This document shows positions 33,894-48,800 of a stretch of DNA of 64,000 nt, one piece after another; position 1 is the stretch's first letter; every line of letters starts with the position of its first letter. Location of the stretch: positions 12,793,072 to 12,857,071 of the forward strand of contig OW285189.1 of the NCBI GenBank assembly GCA_935421135.1, read 5' to 3'. The notes beneath the pieces were generated by a model. The model searched no databases and was not told where the DNA came from. It was given only the letters and a program-made list of their open reading frames with translations. A program made the translations under genes and the position numbers. This stretch comes from Bugulina stolonifera (lineage: Eukaryota > Bryozoa > Gymnolaemata > Cheilostomatida > Bugulidae).

Positions 33894-36800
33894 CTAATAG
33901 AGAAAGGACAGGTTAAGTCTACAAAAGGTTTCTATGTGACATTGATTAGGTTGTACATTAGCAACTGGAGGTCTTGTCACAGAGATTATATAGTTAGAAT
34001 AGAGATACATGAGTGGTATCTTACGTATCATACGATTGCATGGCACATGTAATTGATGCAAAGTAATTATTCCTACATGCAATAATTAACCTGTGGAAAT
34101 GACTTTGAAGGCTAAATATGCATTACAATATAATATACCGAAGTAGAGCACAAAGTTATGTACAATATATATGTAAATTATAAGGACAAACATGTGTACT
34201 ATTCATAGTGGCTAAGCATGCAGCGGTATAACATTATATATTTCGTGTATGCAATGCAAGCCAATGGGAACTCATTCCACTATAAGCTAATAACTTGCTG
34301 TTCAATCATTCTTGCAACTAAAGGCATTCGAACGCTGACAAAAGCCAATGTTAGTTGGAGATGCAACATTCCAATTGATAGCTACATACCAACGGTACAA
34401 CACATGCTGCGAGAAAATAGTGTGAGAAGAGTGAGCTATCAAATAATGCATCAACCAAAGAAAATAAATGAAGAGAAGAATGCATATCTATGACAACAGA
34501 AAACCAAAATGCACAACATAGAAACAAAGGTAGAACGAGAAAATGAAAACAATTCACAACATTTCAACGAGCAAGTACCTTCAGAATTCTGACTTCCAGT
34601 AGAGGACGCAGGAGATTGACACCGACTGCCTCTCTGTGTGCGTTTAGCCTCTCTTTCAGCTTCAACATCGGCCATTGTAAAAACCTTTTGACGGGGCTCA
34701 TATCGATAATCTGATTCGTAAAATTCCCGAAGCCGAGTAGAATGACTGGAGCGACTAGATGTAGTAGATTTTGATTCATTGTCACTGTCACAATTGTCTT
34801 TAGTTGGAGCGAATGGGTTGGACGCTGCAGGGTAGCTTTGGTGGAATGACATGCTCATGGCATCTTCATCTTCTTTTTCTGTAGAACCACCTTTGTGCAA
34901 ATCAGAAGTGCTTCTTGTCTCAACACTAGTCTCTGCTGGGGAAGCAGTATGGGACATGTCTCGTTCGAGATTTAATGAATCGGTGCTAACAGTCATGGGA
35001 TCAGATGCATTTGGCATCCCCAAAGAATCAGATGATGTAATCATAAGGGATTGATCCTCAGCAGCAGATGCTGTTGAGCTTACCATATCTTGATATACAG
35101 ATTCAGTCAAAGCGTTGACGGGTGATTCTTGTAAATACGGCTCATGGATAACCTCACTGCTAAGCGAATCTAGAGATTTTTCCATCAGTGAAGGTCTTTC
35201 CCCACCGATGGAATCCACTGATTTGACCATGATTTCTTCTTGCTTCCGTTCTTGAGAGGAAATCGATGATGACATTACTGAGCCAGACTGGTCTTGAGCG
35301 TCAACCAGTGAATCACACGATTTAGTCAAACCCTTTTCAGCATCATCATCAATTAAACTATCAATAGAGGATTCCATTTTGTCACTCAATGTTGGTTCCT
35401 GCAACAAAATCGCCTCACTCATTACAGTGCAAGCTTGCTTTGGTCTCACTAATGCTTCATCGATGCTGGTCGTTGGAATATTCGATTCAATATTACCTAG
35501 TAGAACTGAATCAGGCACTTCTGCTCTTATTTCCTCAATTCTCTCCGCAGCTTCATCAATTATGCGTTGGATACTGTCAACAGTATCATCTTGATAGACA
35601 GTTTTCTCATCACGATGCCGATCGATACCTGCCGGAAGGCTCTGTTGGACATTAGTTGAACTAGCGTGATTGGCTGGTAATGAAGCTACTTGTTCAAAAC
35701 GTAAGCCGGAAAAATCATCCATTGAAGAAGCAATGTTTTCAAAGCAACCATTTTCAGATTCAACAAGCCCACTGTTGAAAGATGTTTCGGTTTCAGAAAT
35801 GTCCGTTGACCCAGCTATTTCGGCATTCAGTTCTTCCAGATGTTGCACAACTTTATTAGCTTCTCTTTGCACTTCTTCTGACTCAACATCAACTTCCAGA
35901 GTTTCAAATTCATATAAGGAGTTTGTAGATTGTGTTTTAGACGAATCCTCAAAGACTTTATGATATGGACTTGGTTGAGAAGCGGAATCACTATCGGCAA
36001 TTGTAGTTTCTAAATGTTCAAATTCCAAAACTGATGAACTCACAGACTCTTGATCCTTTTCAACAGGTCTCTTTAGGCGGTGGTCACCATAAAGAGATGA
36101 TCTTGGAGAATCTTTGCAATGACCAACCTGACTCTCTAATTGCTCAAATTCAGCCAAAGATGATGACACAGAAACTGTATCAGTGTCATTTAGTTTTGGA
36201 AACTTTTGTATAACTCCAACTTCAGACGATGGAGTGCTAATCGTGGAATTTTGACACTCATCCATTCTAGGAGTAGTGGGCTCGTGAGCAAGGGTAGCGG
36301 AAGGTTCAATCATGGGTAGAGGGATTAAGGGCAGGTCAGCTCCCCCTATGGTATCTGATGCTATAGATGATGTCATTGATGCAATCTCTGTCAGACGATC
36401 TTCTGGCTCCTGACTCTCTCCATCTGGGAGTATAACCGTGTTGTAACTGTCCACACTGGATATGTCAACATCGTCATCAAGGCATTCAGATGATTCAGTA
36501 ATATCAGAATGTTGTTTAGCAGGTTCAACGTCACTATATTTTGTCTCATTTTGGGCATCGTTATTAGGATAAATGTGTTCAAGTACTGTGTCTAGAAACC
36601 CTTTTTCTTCCGACCCAGAACTAACTGATCCTTCACTCTCAGATAATTCTTCAACTGCTGATAATTGACGGTTTTGATATAGACTAAACTCGTTTCCTTC
36701 AATAACCCCCATCTCATCGAGTTCGGAAGATTCTTCTGGCAGTAGGTTGTCATAGATGCTATTACTCGAGCCTGAGCGACTGTCATCAGCAGATGGTGAA

Positions 36801-39800
36801 ATCTCTTGACGATATAACTTTACTGAATCTGCAATAGCTTGAGCAACAATTTGAGATGCCAAATCACATGTTCCAGCTTTGTCTGTTTCCTGGTGAGATG
36901 TGAAATCTGTAGTGGCTTCAAAACTTGCACTGTCTGGTACTTTGGCGCCTGTGTCTACCAAGTTGTGAATACTGGCCGAATCTAATGAAAATTCATGATG
37001 ATCAATATCAGGACCGTGGAGAGGTGCACCTAAATTTATAGAGGTGTCATCATCTTGTAGCAATATTGTTACATCATCGCTAAACCTAACTATTGAATCT
37101 CTTCGACTAGCAGGTTCTTCATCTAATGTACCAGAATCTACATCCCCACAACTGTTGATGCCTGAACCATTTTCATTGGGAGACTGCACCCGTTCTCCCA
37201 TACCAAAATCAATAATGCTTGACAATGGATCAACAGTTGGAGGTAGACTAACAGGTTCCACGGGACTGAACTTATCAACACGATCTTGAGAATGGTCGGT
37301 AAACACTTCATCGGAAATACTGGTTGATAAAGTTGGTGCTGTACTGTCACCAGAAGAGAGCACTTGGCGATGGTCAGAGAGTAGATCTGTAACCTGACCA
37401 GTTTCCAGAACATATGACCCACCTACTACACTAGCATCAGCAGATGAAAATGTGGTGCTGTGAGAACTTAGATCGAGTTTATGAACATCGGTATCAAACT
37501 TTACTGGGGTATCCAAGCGTTGCTCAGAATCGCTTTCAACATCAGAAAGACTGAGTCTACGTTCTCCCTCAGATGATATTCCAGATAAGCCACCAAATGA
37601 GGGTCGGGAATGTGATGATCCTAGTTTTGGACGAAGACTGTCCTCCTCGCATAATACTGTTAGAGTAAGATCCTCCGCAGAGCATCCATGATTTGGTGAA
37701 GTTGTGCTTTTAGTAGGATACAGGGTGTCAGTAGTCTCATCACTATCCTTAACATCTTCAACAGAGCTTCCAAAGTCGTATGAAGTTCCACTGTCAGACA
37801 TAATTAGTGGGGATGAAAAGTCGCACTGTTTTTCGGTTGTATCAGAACTTTCACTTAGCGAGTGTACACTTCGGTCCTTATCAATAGCCAATGGGCTACA
37901 CTCAGTAGTGTCAGTATTAGACTGGTTGCCTAATGCAGCTTCCTTGGTAACGGTGGTTTCATCAGTAGCAGAGGTCGTGACAGATTTTAGCGCTTCTCCA
38001 ACTGAATTGTTGCTATCTTCAACTTCTCCTGAAAAGTTATCTGCGGTACTTCTAGCTGTTGCATTTGCTATGGCATCATTTACCAGATTCCTTGCAATGA
38101 CATGAAGAGTGCTAGATGGTACTTCTGATGAATCTGTCAATTCTCTCTCATCTGTGGTATCGAAAACGCCAAACCTCACTGATGGTGAGCTGTTCCCAAC
38201 ACGCGGAACGCTGTCCGATGAATCAGAAGTCTGGAGCTCATCTACTGCATCGTTACTGATCTCGGCGCCAGCAGCTACTTGGTGAGGGAGAGGTTCTTCA
38301 ACAAACACCTCTATGGGAACACCACTTTGTGAACTGATGTTAACTTGATTATCATCGTTTACACCATAGCTCTGCACTAAGTTGGTATTATAATCATCAC
38401 ATTTGAGGTCATCATTGTTCTGTTGGTCTTCAGAGCCCTCATATGTGAGCTCATCACCACTATGTTCCATGTCCAGATTTTCAGGAACTTTGTGCTCCTC
38501 ATCAGTGCTTTGATCTGTTACAATATTAGTATTGCAAACAGGAGCCACTAAAGAGGTCTTGTCATCATCTGCATCAGACAACTCTGAACCATCATTTGCC
38601 CTTTTACTGGTGTCTGGCCTTAACCCAACTGCAATGTCCAGAGTGCTTTGAGCTGTAATGTTTAGCAGTAGACTAGAATCAGTGATGCTGCTAACAGAGT
38701 CTATCTCTGTTGGTAAGGAAGAATGCCCGCTACTTGTCAGTAGATCGCCAGTAAGAGATTCTGATTTTGCATTGAGAACGTCTCTGTCATATACATGCTG
38801 ATGAGTACTTTGTTCATCATTAATAGGCCCAACATTTGTGATATCATCACCATCATGCTGGTCATCATTGCATTTGTCAGATTCGAACTGATCATCACCC
38901 TGTTTATCATCATCTTTGTGTTCCTGATCAGTATTTTGGCATGTTCCAACATTTGCATTGCAAGGAGTGCTGAAAGACATTTCATCGCCATCTCTATCTG
39001 GAAACTCAGGTTCATCTGGTGTGCTTTTAACAGTATCTAGCTCAACTATAGTATCGTCGATGCCTTGAGATGGAATATTAGACGGTGTGTCAATATCAGT
39101 AATGCTACTAATAGATCCTCTTTTTGTTTGAATCAAACAATGACCATCACTTGCTGGTATATCGCCAGTAAGGGGCTCCGAGATTGCACCAAAAGTGTTA
39201 TTGCCGCGTATGAGCTGATTAGCATGGTGTTTATCATCATTGTAATTGTCAAGCTTGAGCTCACCATCACTATGTTCATTGTCCCACTGTTCCTCATCAG
39301 TGCTTTGACTGCTAACACTACTTGCATTACACACAGCAGCTCTAAAAGAGAGTTTATCATCAGTTCCGTCTGTAAACTTGGAATCGTCAGGTATCTCATG
39401 ATCAGTGTCTGGGGGTGAATTTAAACCAACTGTAGTATCGTCGATGCCTTGAGATGTATTAGCATCAATAATGCCACTGCTAGACTCAATCTCTGTTGGA
39501 GTCATACAATGGTCATCACCTGCTAGTAGATCACCAGTAGAAATTTCTGAGGTTCCCTCTACGGTGGCTGTGTCATATGGGAGCTTATCAGCATAGAGTT
39601 GGTTATCCAAAAGCTCATCATGATGACTCAACTCACCATCACTGGGCTCCTCATCAGAGCATTGCCCTTTTACAAGACTAATAGCAGCCTTAGGAAACCT
39701 TTCATCCTCATTTACATCTGAAGACTCAAAACAATCGGGTGTTGTTTCACCAGCTTCCATAAGATTTATGTCAACTGGAGTGTCATCCTTAGTAAAAGTA

Positions 39801-42800
39801 TCAGCATGACTGGTGATACTGATTGATTCAACGTCTCCATGAGAAATTGAATGATGACCTCTCCCTGGAAAATCGACAGTAAGAGGTCCTGCTGTTATAA
39901 TGTCCAGTGTATTTTCATCAACGTCCTTTTCAACACTACTAGTCTCTATTAATGAACTTGAATCTCCCTCTAGGATGTCAGCAGAGTCAGAAGACGTATT
40001 ATTTGACTGGCTGGGGTGTTCGTGACTATTTTCTGTTTCTGAATTTATTTCATTTGATGCAGCAAATGATGTGCAAAGCGGTGGTGAGCTACAAGAATTA
40101 TCTGATTGTGGGGAACCAGCTTCTTCGGTCACTTTGAAATCTGAAACTGGAGAGAAGTCATGAGCTTCGGTCAGATTATTATTATCTGTATGGGCATCGT
40201 CACAAGCTACCATTTGAGGTGAACCATACCTATTTCCTGGAATGTCACCATCAGGTTTGGAATGCATACTAAGGTCATTGGAGACATCCTCGCCCTCACA
40301 AGTAGTAATTTCTGTGATGGATGCATTGGAGTTTTCACCCAAATCTGCTGTAGGGAGTATGTCTTCACCAACCGAAGGTTCTTTCTCTGGCGAATTAAAC
40401 TCAAACACAAAATCAGGAATTTCCGATTCCTCATCAGAATGTCCTTGGGAGTATATTGTTGAAGGTCTTGACAAATCATCATATGATCTGTAGGTCTCCA
40501 GTGAATCAGAAACGTCTGTTTTAAATTTCGTGCAAGATGGTAGCTTCCCTATACAAGCACCCTGGACTTCAGATATAGTCTCGGGTACTATCATCTCATC
40601 CTCAACACTCTCAATATGATCATGACCGATAGCGAAACTGGGATTGTCATAGGACTTGACATCAGAATGCATGGGAGCATCCACACGGCCAGAAACACCT
40701 GAATTGGTTAGAATATGAAAGCCAATAGAAAACACATCAAAATGTGATTGAAGACGACGAATCCAAATCTACCAGATGTGAGAATTACTAAACGCATAAT
40801 CATGTGTTGTTTTTTAAGCAATCATGTGTATAAGAAATAATTTGGGTTTTCTGGCAATCCCCTTATCAACCGGCATGTATATCCGTTACAATAGAAAGCG
40901 GTCACAATTATCAACAAGTGAATAATACAGTCATAGCGACATTTTTCTAGCTAATTCACAAACACAATCACAACAAGACTATTACCTCCATCAGCACCGT
41001 TGTAACCATTATCATCATTGTCTGAAAACGGAAATTGTCCATACCATACTAAACCTAATTATGCATTTCAGGAGGATGATTGACTGAAGGATTTTGAAGT
41101 GAGATAGACTACTCAAATAACCTGGACAAAGATATTTTCAACCTACAACCTACATGGGCATGAAAGGCATTTGGACAGTGAACAAGTGATATGAAGTACC
41201 ATAGTTTGGTGGCCCAACTTGTAAAACAATGGTCTCTAAGTACACCCATTGCTTTGCTTGTATATATCTATGCATGTAACTGGAGTTTCACATAGACTTT
41301 ACTGTGCCAGTTACATTACAATAAAGCAGCATGTACAGTTTTCGAAAGTACATGTGTTTTTGCCAGCCATCAATAAATTTGTAGACGATGTCATTTTGAA
41401 TATTTGTAATGGAAATGCCAAGTAACCGATTATAATAAATAGTACATTAGTATCAATTTTCACCAAAAAATTACCATGTATGTAAATCATTGCTTTGTTT
41501 ACAGCGAAAATCTAGCAAAATGAGCATTTGTAACGTTATTTAGAGAAATGTTACTGAATTGGGGGAAGGGGAGTGTGTGACTCACTTAGACTATACGCTG
41601 TGGTCCCCGCTTACCGATGAGTACAGATCAAACTTACCGGATGCATCGGAATTCAGATTGTCAGGGGAGGAATGGTGTCTAACTTTGTCTAAAGAGGAAG
41701 TGGAGAGTCGAGTGAGATCCTGATCAGATTGTGAACGCTCATACAAAGGGCTGGCTGGTTCAGTATCAATATATGTATCATCTTCTCTGTAAAATAGCAC
41801 AAAGATTCAACATGCATTGTATATTATACACACTAGTAGTTATACTACTAATATATACAGTATTATGTATCATGTACATGTACAAAACTAATTAGAATGA
41901 TCCCTTCAAAAATAAACTTAAAATTTATTCAAATGAACCAATGGCTAAAAGGAGAGTGTTATGTTGTGTTCAGCATTTACCCATCGACCAGCGATGGCTA
42001 CCACAATAAGGTTAGTATACTATTATATACAAGGACAACAGTGTTAAGAGGTGAAGTTCAGGGCTCAGCAGTTGGAACTTTGAACTTCACAGTCATGGCG
42101 CTTGTATAGGATACTAGCCACACTACAATAGCCATTGCTGGTCATGGACTATTACAACGTGGTAGCCAGCGACCAGTGATAGCTACCACAATGTGGTTAG
42201 CATACTACCATAACATTGTGCCTGTACTTGTATATTATACAAGTACAGGCACAATGATTGTAAGTGATGAGGTTGATGAGGTTCAGAGTACAACAGCTGG
42301 TTGAAGTTGAACCTAGTCGTTGAACCTAGTCGCTGGCGAAAGCTGCAGTATAATACCATGGTTATATTAGCCATAAAAACCATGGCATTGATTATAAATT
42401 ATATGCAGAAACCTGGAAGAAATGAGATCAAGTCCAGATTCATATGTGACATCTATTGGTGGTTCATTCCTGAGTGGCTGGATTGTGGTTGGCATCTCCT
42501 CTATAGTAGTGAGCCCTCTAGGTCTGTGTAAGCCAGCATCACTTTCATCGCTACTGTAATCTATATGCAGATATAAACAATAATTCTAATACTGTATATC
42601 ATATTGGTGGGCATGGAACCAATATATAGTTATTAAAATAAGAGAAACCATATCAACTTGCTTGTAGATACATGTATTATGATTTTATGCAAAGAAGGCA
42701 AGCTAAAAATACCATTACGCTGGCCTAGTTCTCAAACCAGCCAAGTGGACAATAATGAAAATTTGGCTAGAAGAGTTTAAAGTTTCAAAGTGCTGTATTT

Positions 42801-45800
42801 TCACACGTAACAGAGTTATTGGTTATGAATTTGGAATAGGAATGTATTAACATAGCATGTACATCATGGACCAAAAAAAAATTACATAATTTAATTAATT
42901 TGGTCAAAACCACATTCACCAAATGACAGTTAGCTGGTTTGTTCATGAATGTTCATTGAAACTAGAGCACAATACAGTCAACTGGCTGGCATTCCATTGT
43001 CTAACCAAAGGAATGCAAGCAAAATGTACATGGTTTGTATAACTTGAACTATTTGTATAATGTTATAATCTAAGATAATTTAGTTGATAATAAATTCCAT
43101 GTACTCTCTGTCAGATGTAGACATGAATGACAACATAGATTTTAGATCCTTTATTTTAGCATCAGAGAGTGTCACAATTTTCTTGTCTTCGGCAGGTTTT
43201 ATGAACTTGGCTCTGCTAGAGGTGCTATTCCTTGTCTGTGTCTTGTTTATTACCTAACTTTCAACTGGCCTAGGTTCGTCCCAACTATGTCTTGAAGATA
43301 TCACTTCTAGCTTAGCCGTGTGATAGGTTAGCTCCTTGACTTTGGTGTAGCGGATCAGATTATAGTGGGCTCCCTTTGTGCAATCACTGTAAGTCTTAAT
43401 GTGCTTTTGCGCAAGAAGTGTGATATCCATTGGTATCTGATTTGGTTTGATGTTAAAGAGATGACGAACCAAAGACAGTGGACTATAGATATCATGGGGC
43501 TGCAGAGCTCTCTCTCTATGACACTATGCACATAGTCGATTTCCTGTATGGCACTATGTCCAGGTTCACAATACTTCTGCTTTATGCTAATTAAACTTGG
43601 ATGAGACTTCAGGAAGTATTGTAGTGCATAAGACATTATGCTGTTCCGGTTCTGTGGAACGCAGCTGTCTGACCACAATATCATGTGCTTGGTTTCCAGG
43701 CGGGGACACAGCTTTACTGTTAGCATAACTACGTGACATGACCACTGCATTGTTGCTGTTGGGAGTCCCTTTACTTTCACTACAATTTTAGATTTAAATG
43801 TGAAAAATTTTTCAATATTGAAAATTTTTTCACATTTAAATCTAACATTGTAGTGAAAGTAAAGTACAAACAGCATGTAGTTAATACTAGTATTGGTAGT
43901 AAAGAATTGGGTTGTAGTCATTCAGTAGTACTTGCATATGCAAGCACTACTGAATGACTACAACCCAATTCTTTACTACCAATACTAGTATTAACTACAT
44001 GCTGTTTGTACTTTCACAAAATTACATTTTTGCTAAAAAATAGATAAAGTAATCACTTTCTATAGTTTAAAAATGTGATAATTTATCTTGTAAGTTTATC
44101 CAATATTTGTGCAGCATCCATTGTTCTTGCCCTTGTTGAATTTCCCTCCATAATAATAATGCACAAAGTATTGAAGTGCAGAAGGCTGCATCATTGTTAT
44201 TTGATTGGTCAGTTGCATTGTTTTGATTGGCTGACCAATTAGATGGTTTGAGAACTGAGAGTACACATTGGTAAAAGGCAATTGACTGGTTCGTAACATT
44301 GATAACTCAGCAACGAATAAGATTTGAATGAAAAAAATTTACACATCAATAGAGATAACTGAGAAACATAGAATTATGCCCTTATCTCAAATTTTATGGT
44401 TTGAGCCATTTAGGGGGTTTGAGAACTAGGCCAGCGATTAGTCACACAGTTTAGGTGAAAGGGCAGTTCAGGGAACCAGCAGCTATAGGTAAGGTTAAAC
44501 AAGCAAAGGCATGGGAGCAGCCCGATGCATTTCAGATGGAAGTATCAGTAAAGAATCTTTGCACACAAGATATATACTTCTAAGCCACTTGCATCTGAAC
44601 TCTTGTCTAAATTATATTTTCTACTATACAGATAACCAAATTACTGCACACTTTTCACATGCAGTTGGCAAGCAGTAAACAGTGGCTTAGAAATAAATAA
44701 TGCAAGAAAAGGACGTCATTATTTGGTTAGTAGTGGAATATACCTTTAGACACCAAAGAGACATCGTCTAGAATTACATTATCCCCACATTCCAACCTTT
44801 CTACAACCAAATCTGTCTTAAGACCAGCAATATCTATGTCTGAGACCTCGGTCTCAATGCCTTTGTTCATTTCTGAAGCTATGTTGTATTGTGTACCGTT
44901 GAGTGGTTCAGAATGACCTTCAGGTTCAAGTAGAGGAGCATCAATGAACGCTGTGTTAGATGAGGTTGGTGACAACTCCGGCTCATCGGAATGCAAACTG
45001 TGGACCTCCGAGGAGATAACCACATCTAGAGAGGAAGTGTAGCTGAGTGCCTTATGTGTATTATCCATACCATTAGAGCATTCCATGCTAAACTCTCTAA
45101 AGTCAATATTTGGAGTTGTCTCGATATCAGGAGAGCTATCGTCGCCACTTGTCTGTTGATAACTTGAACGATCTCTTGTATGATCGGGCTCAGTCTGAAT
45201 CAGGCCAGTCATATTGGTTGGAGTTGCGGACTGTACCTCCCTCAGTTGATCAAATGTCTCATCCAGAGTTGACCCTTCGGATGGAGTTTGTGTTTCCATG
45301 GAGGTATCAGTAACGGTGCTTGATACCATGCTAGACGATTCTTTTTCTTCCTGTGAGGTTTTCTCCTTTGGTCGGCCACGTGAAAGCTCGTCTACTGCAC
45401 AGTGAACAAATTTCAACGATTCTACCTCTTCACCAAGACTTGCACTTGAAGTCGCAGATGCGGTAAGCCCTTCAACACTTTGAGATAGTAGTTCATTTGT
45501 ATACAAGACATCGGTTGTTGCCTCGTCTCCTGGAAACCTTACATGCTTTTCGGAGAACTTCATTTCCACAACACATTTCTCATCCAGAGCTGGTGGAACA
45601 TTCTCGTCCTCAGAAGCAGCTGCACACTCTTGAATCTCATCAAAACCTTGACTGTACTCTTCTGTTCCACTTTCTATGGTATCTTCAACTTCATGTTTCT
45701 CAGTTTCTGAAAGTTGACTAATAGCACTGACTTCGCTGTGAATAGACACAGACATTGGTTGGCTGCTAACGTTAGACAGTGTCATTTGCGTGCTGTCACT

Positions 45801-48800
45801 CAGCGTGGAGGAAGTGAGTATCTCGGCTTCTTCCAAAGTCATCACACCAGCAGCATCACCTGCATATGCTATAAATAGTTAGGGATATTCATGAGCATAG
45901 AGAGGAAAGCATCTAAACTATTACCACATGCTAACATCGGCTGTATAACTAAGTGCCCAGGACACCACTCTAAACAATGCGGTACATCAGCGGGAAACTA
46001 ACAACACTATGCATAGTTAGACAAAATATCTATTGCCTTTACTAATCACATGCTTTGGTATACTACAGTATGGCACACCATGACTGAAATAATAAAACAT
46101 GGTTACTACTTTGCACTATGATATTAAGCAAGAGCATATGGTACAACATGCAGCACCTTTTTATAACCCATTCAAAAAGCAGTTTGTTAAAAATGGCCTA
46201 TTAATTTTTTGCTTTAAATGTATGCATAAATATCCTGATCATTATTTCGCTTTGTTTTGTATTGAGAAAAACAATTAGGGCCACCCAATATTCAAACTGC
46301 GAGATATAAATAGGTCTGTGAAAGATATGATACAGACATCTAGTAGACTATGTCACTACACAAAAGTGTAAAATGATATATACATGTAATACAAAGCAGT
46401 GTTACAATATATATATATGTATATACATATAGACAATACCTGTAGTAATATGAAGTTGATCTGGAGCTGCAAATACAATTAGAGTCCAATGCTTAGTTTC
46501 TCACAATCAAAATTTGATGTCAATAAACGGCAGCTGATGAGATCCAATGCGGGACAACAAAACCAAATCTAACTGATACCTTCCGAAACTTCCATCAACA
46601 ACAACCCAACGACATGATATTTTCTTGTAAAATGGTGGTTAGTACATAAAATATATAATTGCAAAGAAACAAAGAACCAGCTCACTAATCCATGATTAGT
46701 TACTGAAATTGTCAGCAAACCATACAGTATTATGATTAATACAGAACATTTGCTTGGTAGTTTCTATTCATACATGTAGTGTGTAAAACAACAACTGTGT
46801 GTAATAGTGGAGGAAATTTTGCTGAAAATTTAGAGTTGTCACCCCACACCCCTGCTGAAGCATGACTAGACAACTCCTAACAATATGGTGACACTTGACT
46901 AGGAACCCAAAGTAAGGGAATTATGGTGACTCAGATTAGTGCGATTTGTAACACCATATAAACTTTACAACAGTATTCACAGTAAATAATAACATTATTG
47001 GGAGATGCAAGTAGTTTAGTGTGAAGACAGTCGACAAGAGGTCGTAGGTGCAGCTAGCATGTCATCAGCATCACCAATTGTACTTCCAACTCAAATACAA
47101 CGCAGAATATTTTAGTAATTAACCAAAACACCAACTCGAAGCTTTGAAACATGCATTCACAACTCAATCCACTATGTAACAGAGATTATATGTATTTAGC
47201 ATATCAAATATAAATAGGAGGAAAAGAAAGTAGTAATGCTGAAGCTTAAGTATAATTAATACATTGAGAGAGCAAAATAAATGTTAAAACTCAAGCCTAA
47301 AATCAAAAATTCCATAAAATACATAAATTATAAAATATTGTGGACTATAGCCAGTTAAGTATGTTTATATGGCATGCATCTATACATCGATATACAACAA
47401 TTACATACATATACAATCTTTTCAAGATCAAAAGCAGAATCAGAAAAGGCAAGAGTTACAAATTGCATAAAGATAAATAAAACTAGCAATAAAATATTCT
47501 AGAGGACATTTTAGTTTTCTAAATCAAATTATAACCTAAGCCGATGTTTGGAACACATGAAAAGCTAAGCATAAATTTGGTTCTGGTTCAGTGAATTGAA
47601 GGGGGACAAGGGGTGGAGTTATTGTGTTGTATACATAGAACCAGTGACAGAACAGGGTGGGGGAGTGCAGCTACAGGTACCAGAGATATTAATCAACCAG
47701 ATTACTAACCAAAAAACCACCCAGATTGAGAGTAGTGTAAAAGTGAATAAAAACATGAAGTCTTATGAACATAACGTTGTAGTTATATACATCGAAAGTG
47801 TGTTCACTTGGCCTAGAAGAGGCACGTGGGGTTTGAATATGAACCAGGGAGGTTAGATGGTGGGATAACTCACTGACCTGGCTCATCGGAAAGATAACTA
47901 CCATCTTGGAATTGATGATCACCATCATAGGTTTCAGGTGCGACAGTCTCGTCCTGTGCCAAATCAGCTGTCAACAATTCAAGAAAAAAGATAAAATTAT
48001 GATCAAGAGTTTTCAACAAACTTGTTTGAGAAAGCACATTGATAGTAGCACATGTATACTATGGGTATATACAACCCTAAAAGCTTGAGACGTTGTATCA
48101 TTTCCATCTAATTTGCCCATTTTGAACCATTTGGGCATTGTACAATGCTTTTGTTACTCATAAATTACTGGACGAAATACAATGCTGGAAGAAATGTATA
48201 TACCTGTCTCTATTATAAAACTTATACTTATTTGATAAATTATTTTAATATTTAACTAATACGTACACACGAGAAAATACAAAATGCAGTTGAGATTACA
48301 CTCAGTTAAGTATTTATGAGTTGTCTACTCCAAAGTTAATAGGCTGAAAGGTAATATTATCCCATTGCCTGATGAAAAGGATCATAAAATCAAATTCTAT
48401 ACAGTCAACAATTCCACGAGATCCTACACACGCAATGTCATACACCTATTAGGGAGTGAATGCGGTAGGAGACCATATAAATGCATGGCAATAAACTACC
48501 TGCATTAGAAAATTTACTGGAAAAAGGTGAAAACGTAAAGCTAAGTTAGTGATGAAGCCTATATACATGTATATAGCACACAATATCTTAACATTTTTAT
48601 CTTACAATATTTTAACACACAGCTTCTAACGATTGCTGTTAATGGCATTGACATTATCTATTGTAATGTAAAAACAGAATAATAATTCTCATATCCCAAG
48701 AATACACATTTATATACCATGTGCGTGACTATTGCATATACTAAAATGCATGTACTCATAATTCTAACTACCTGAAATGTCTTCATCATATTCATAACTG

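Noticed and set aside
47596..47928. 86-codon plus frame and 79-codon minus frame
   Set aside because: The minus frame only overlaps the 90-nt cassette exon at 47,878-47,967. The rest is intron without splice support.
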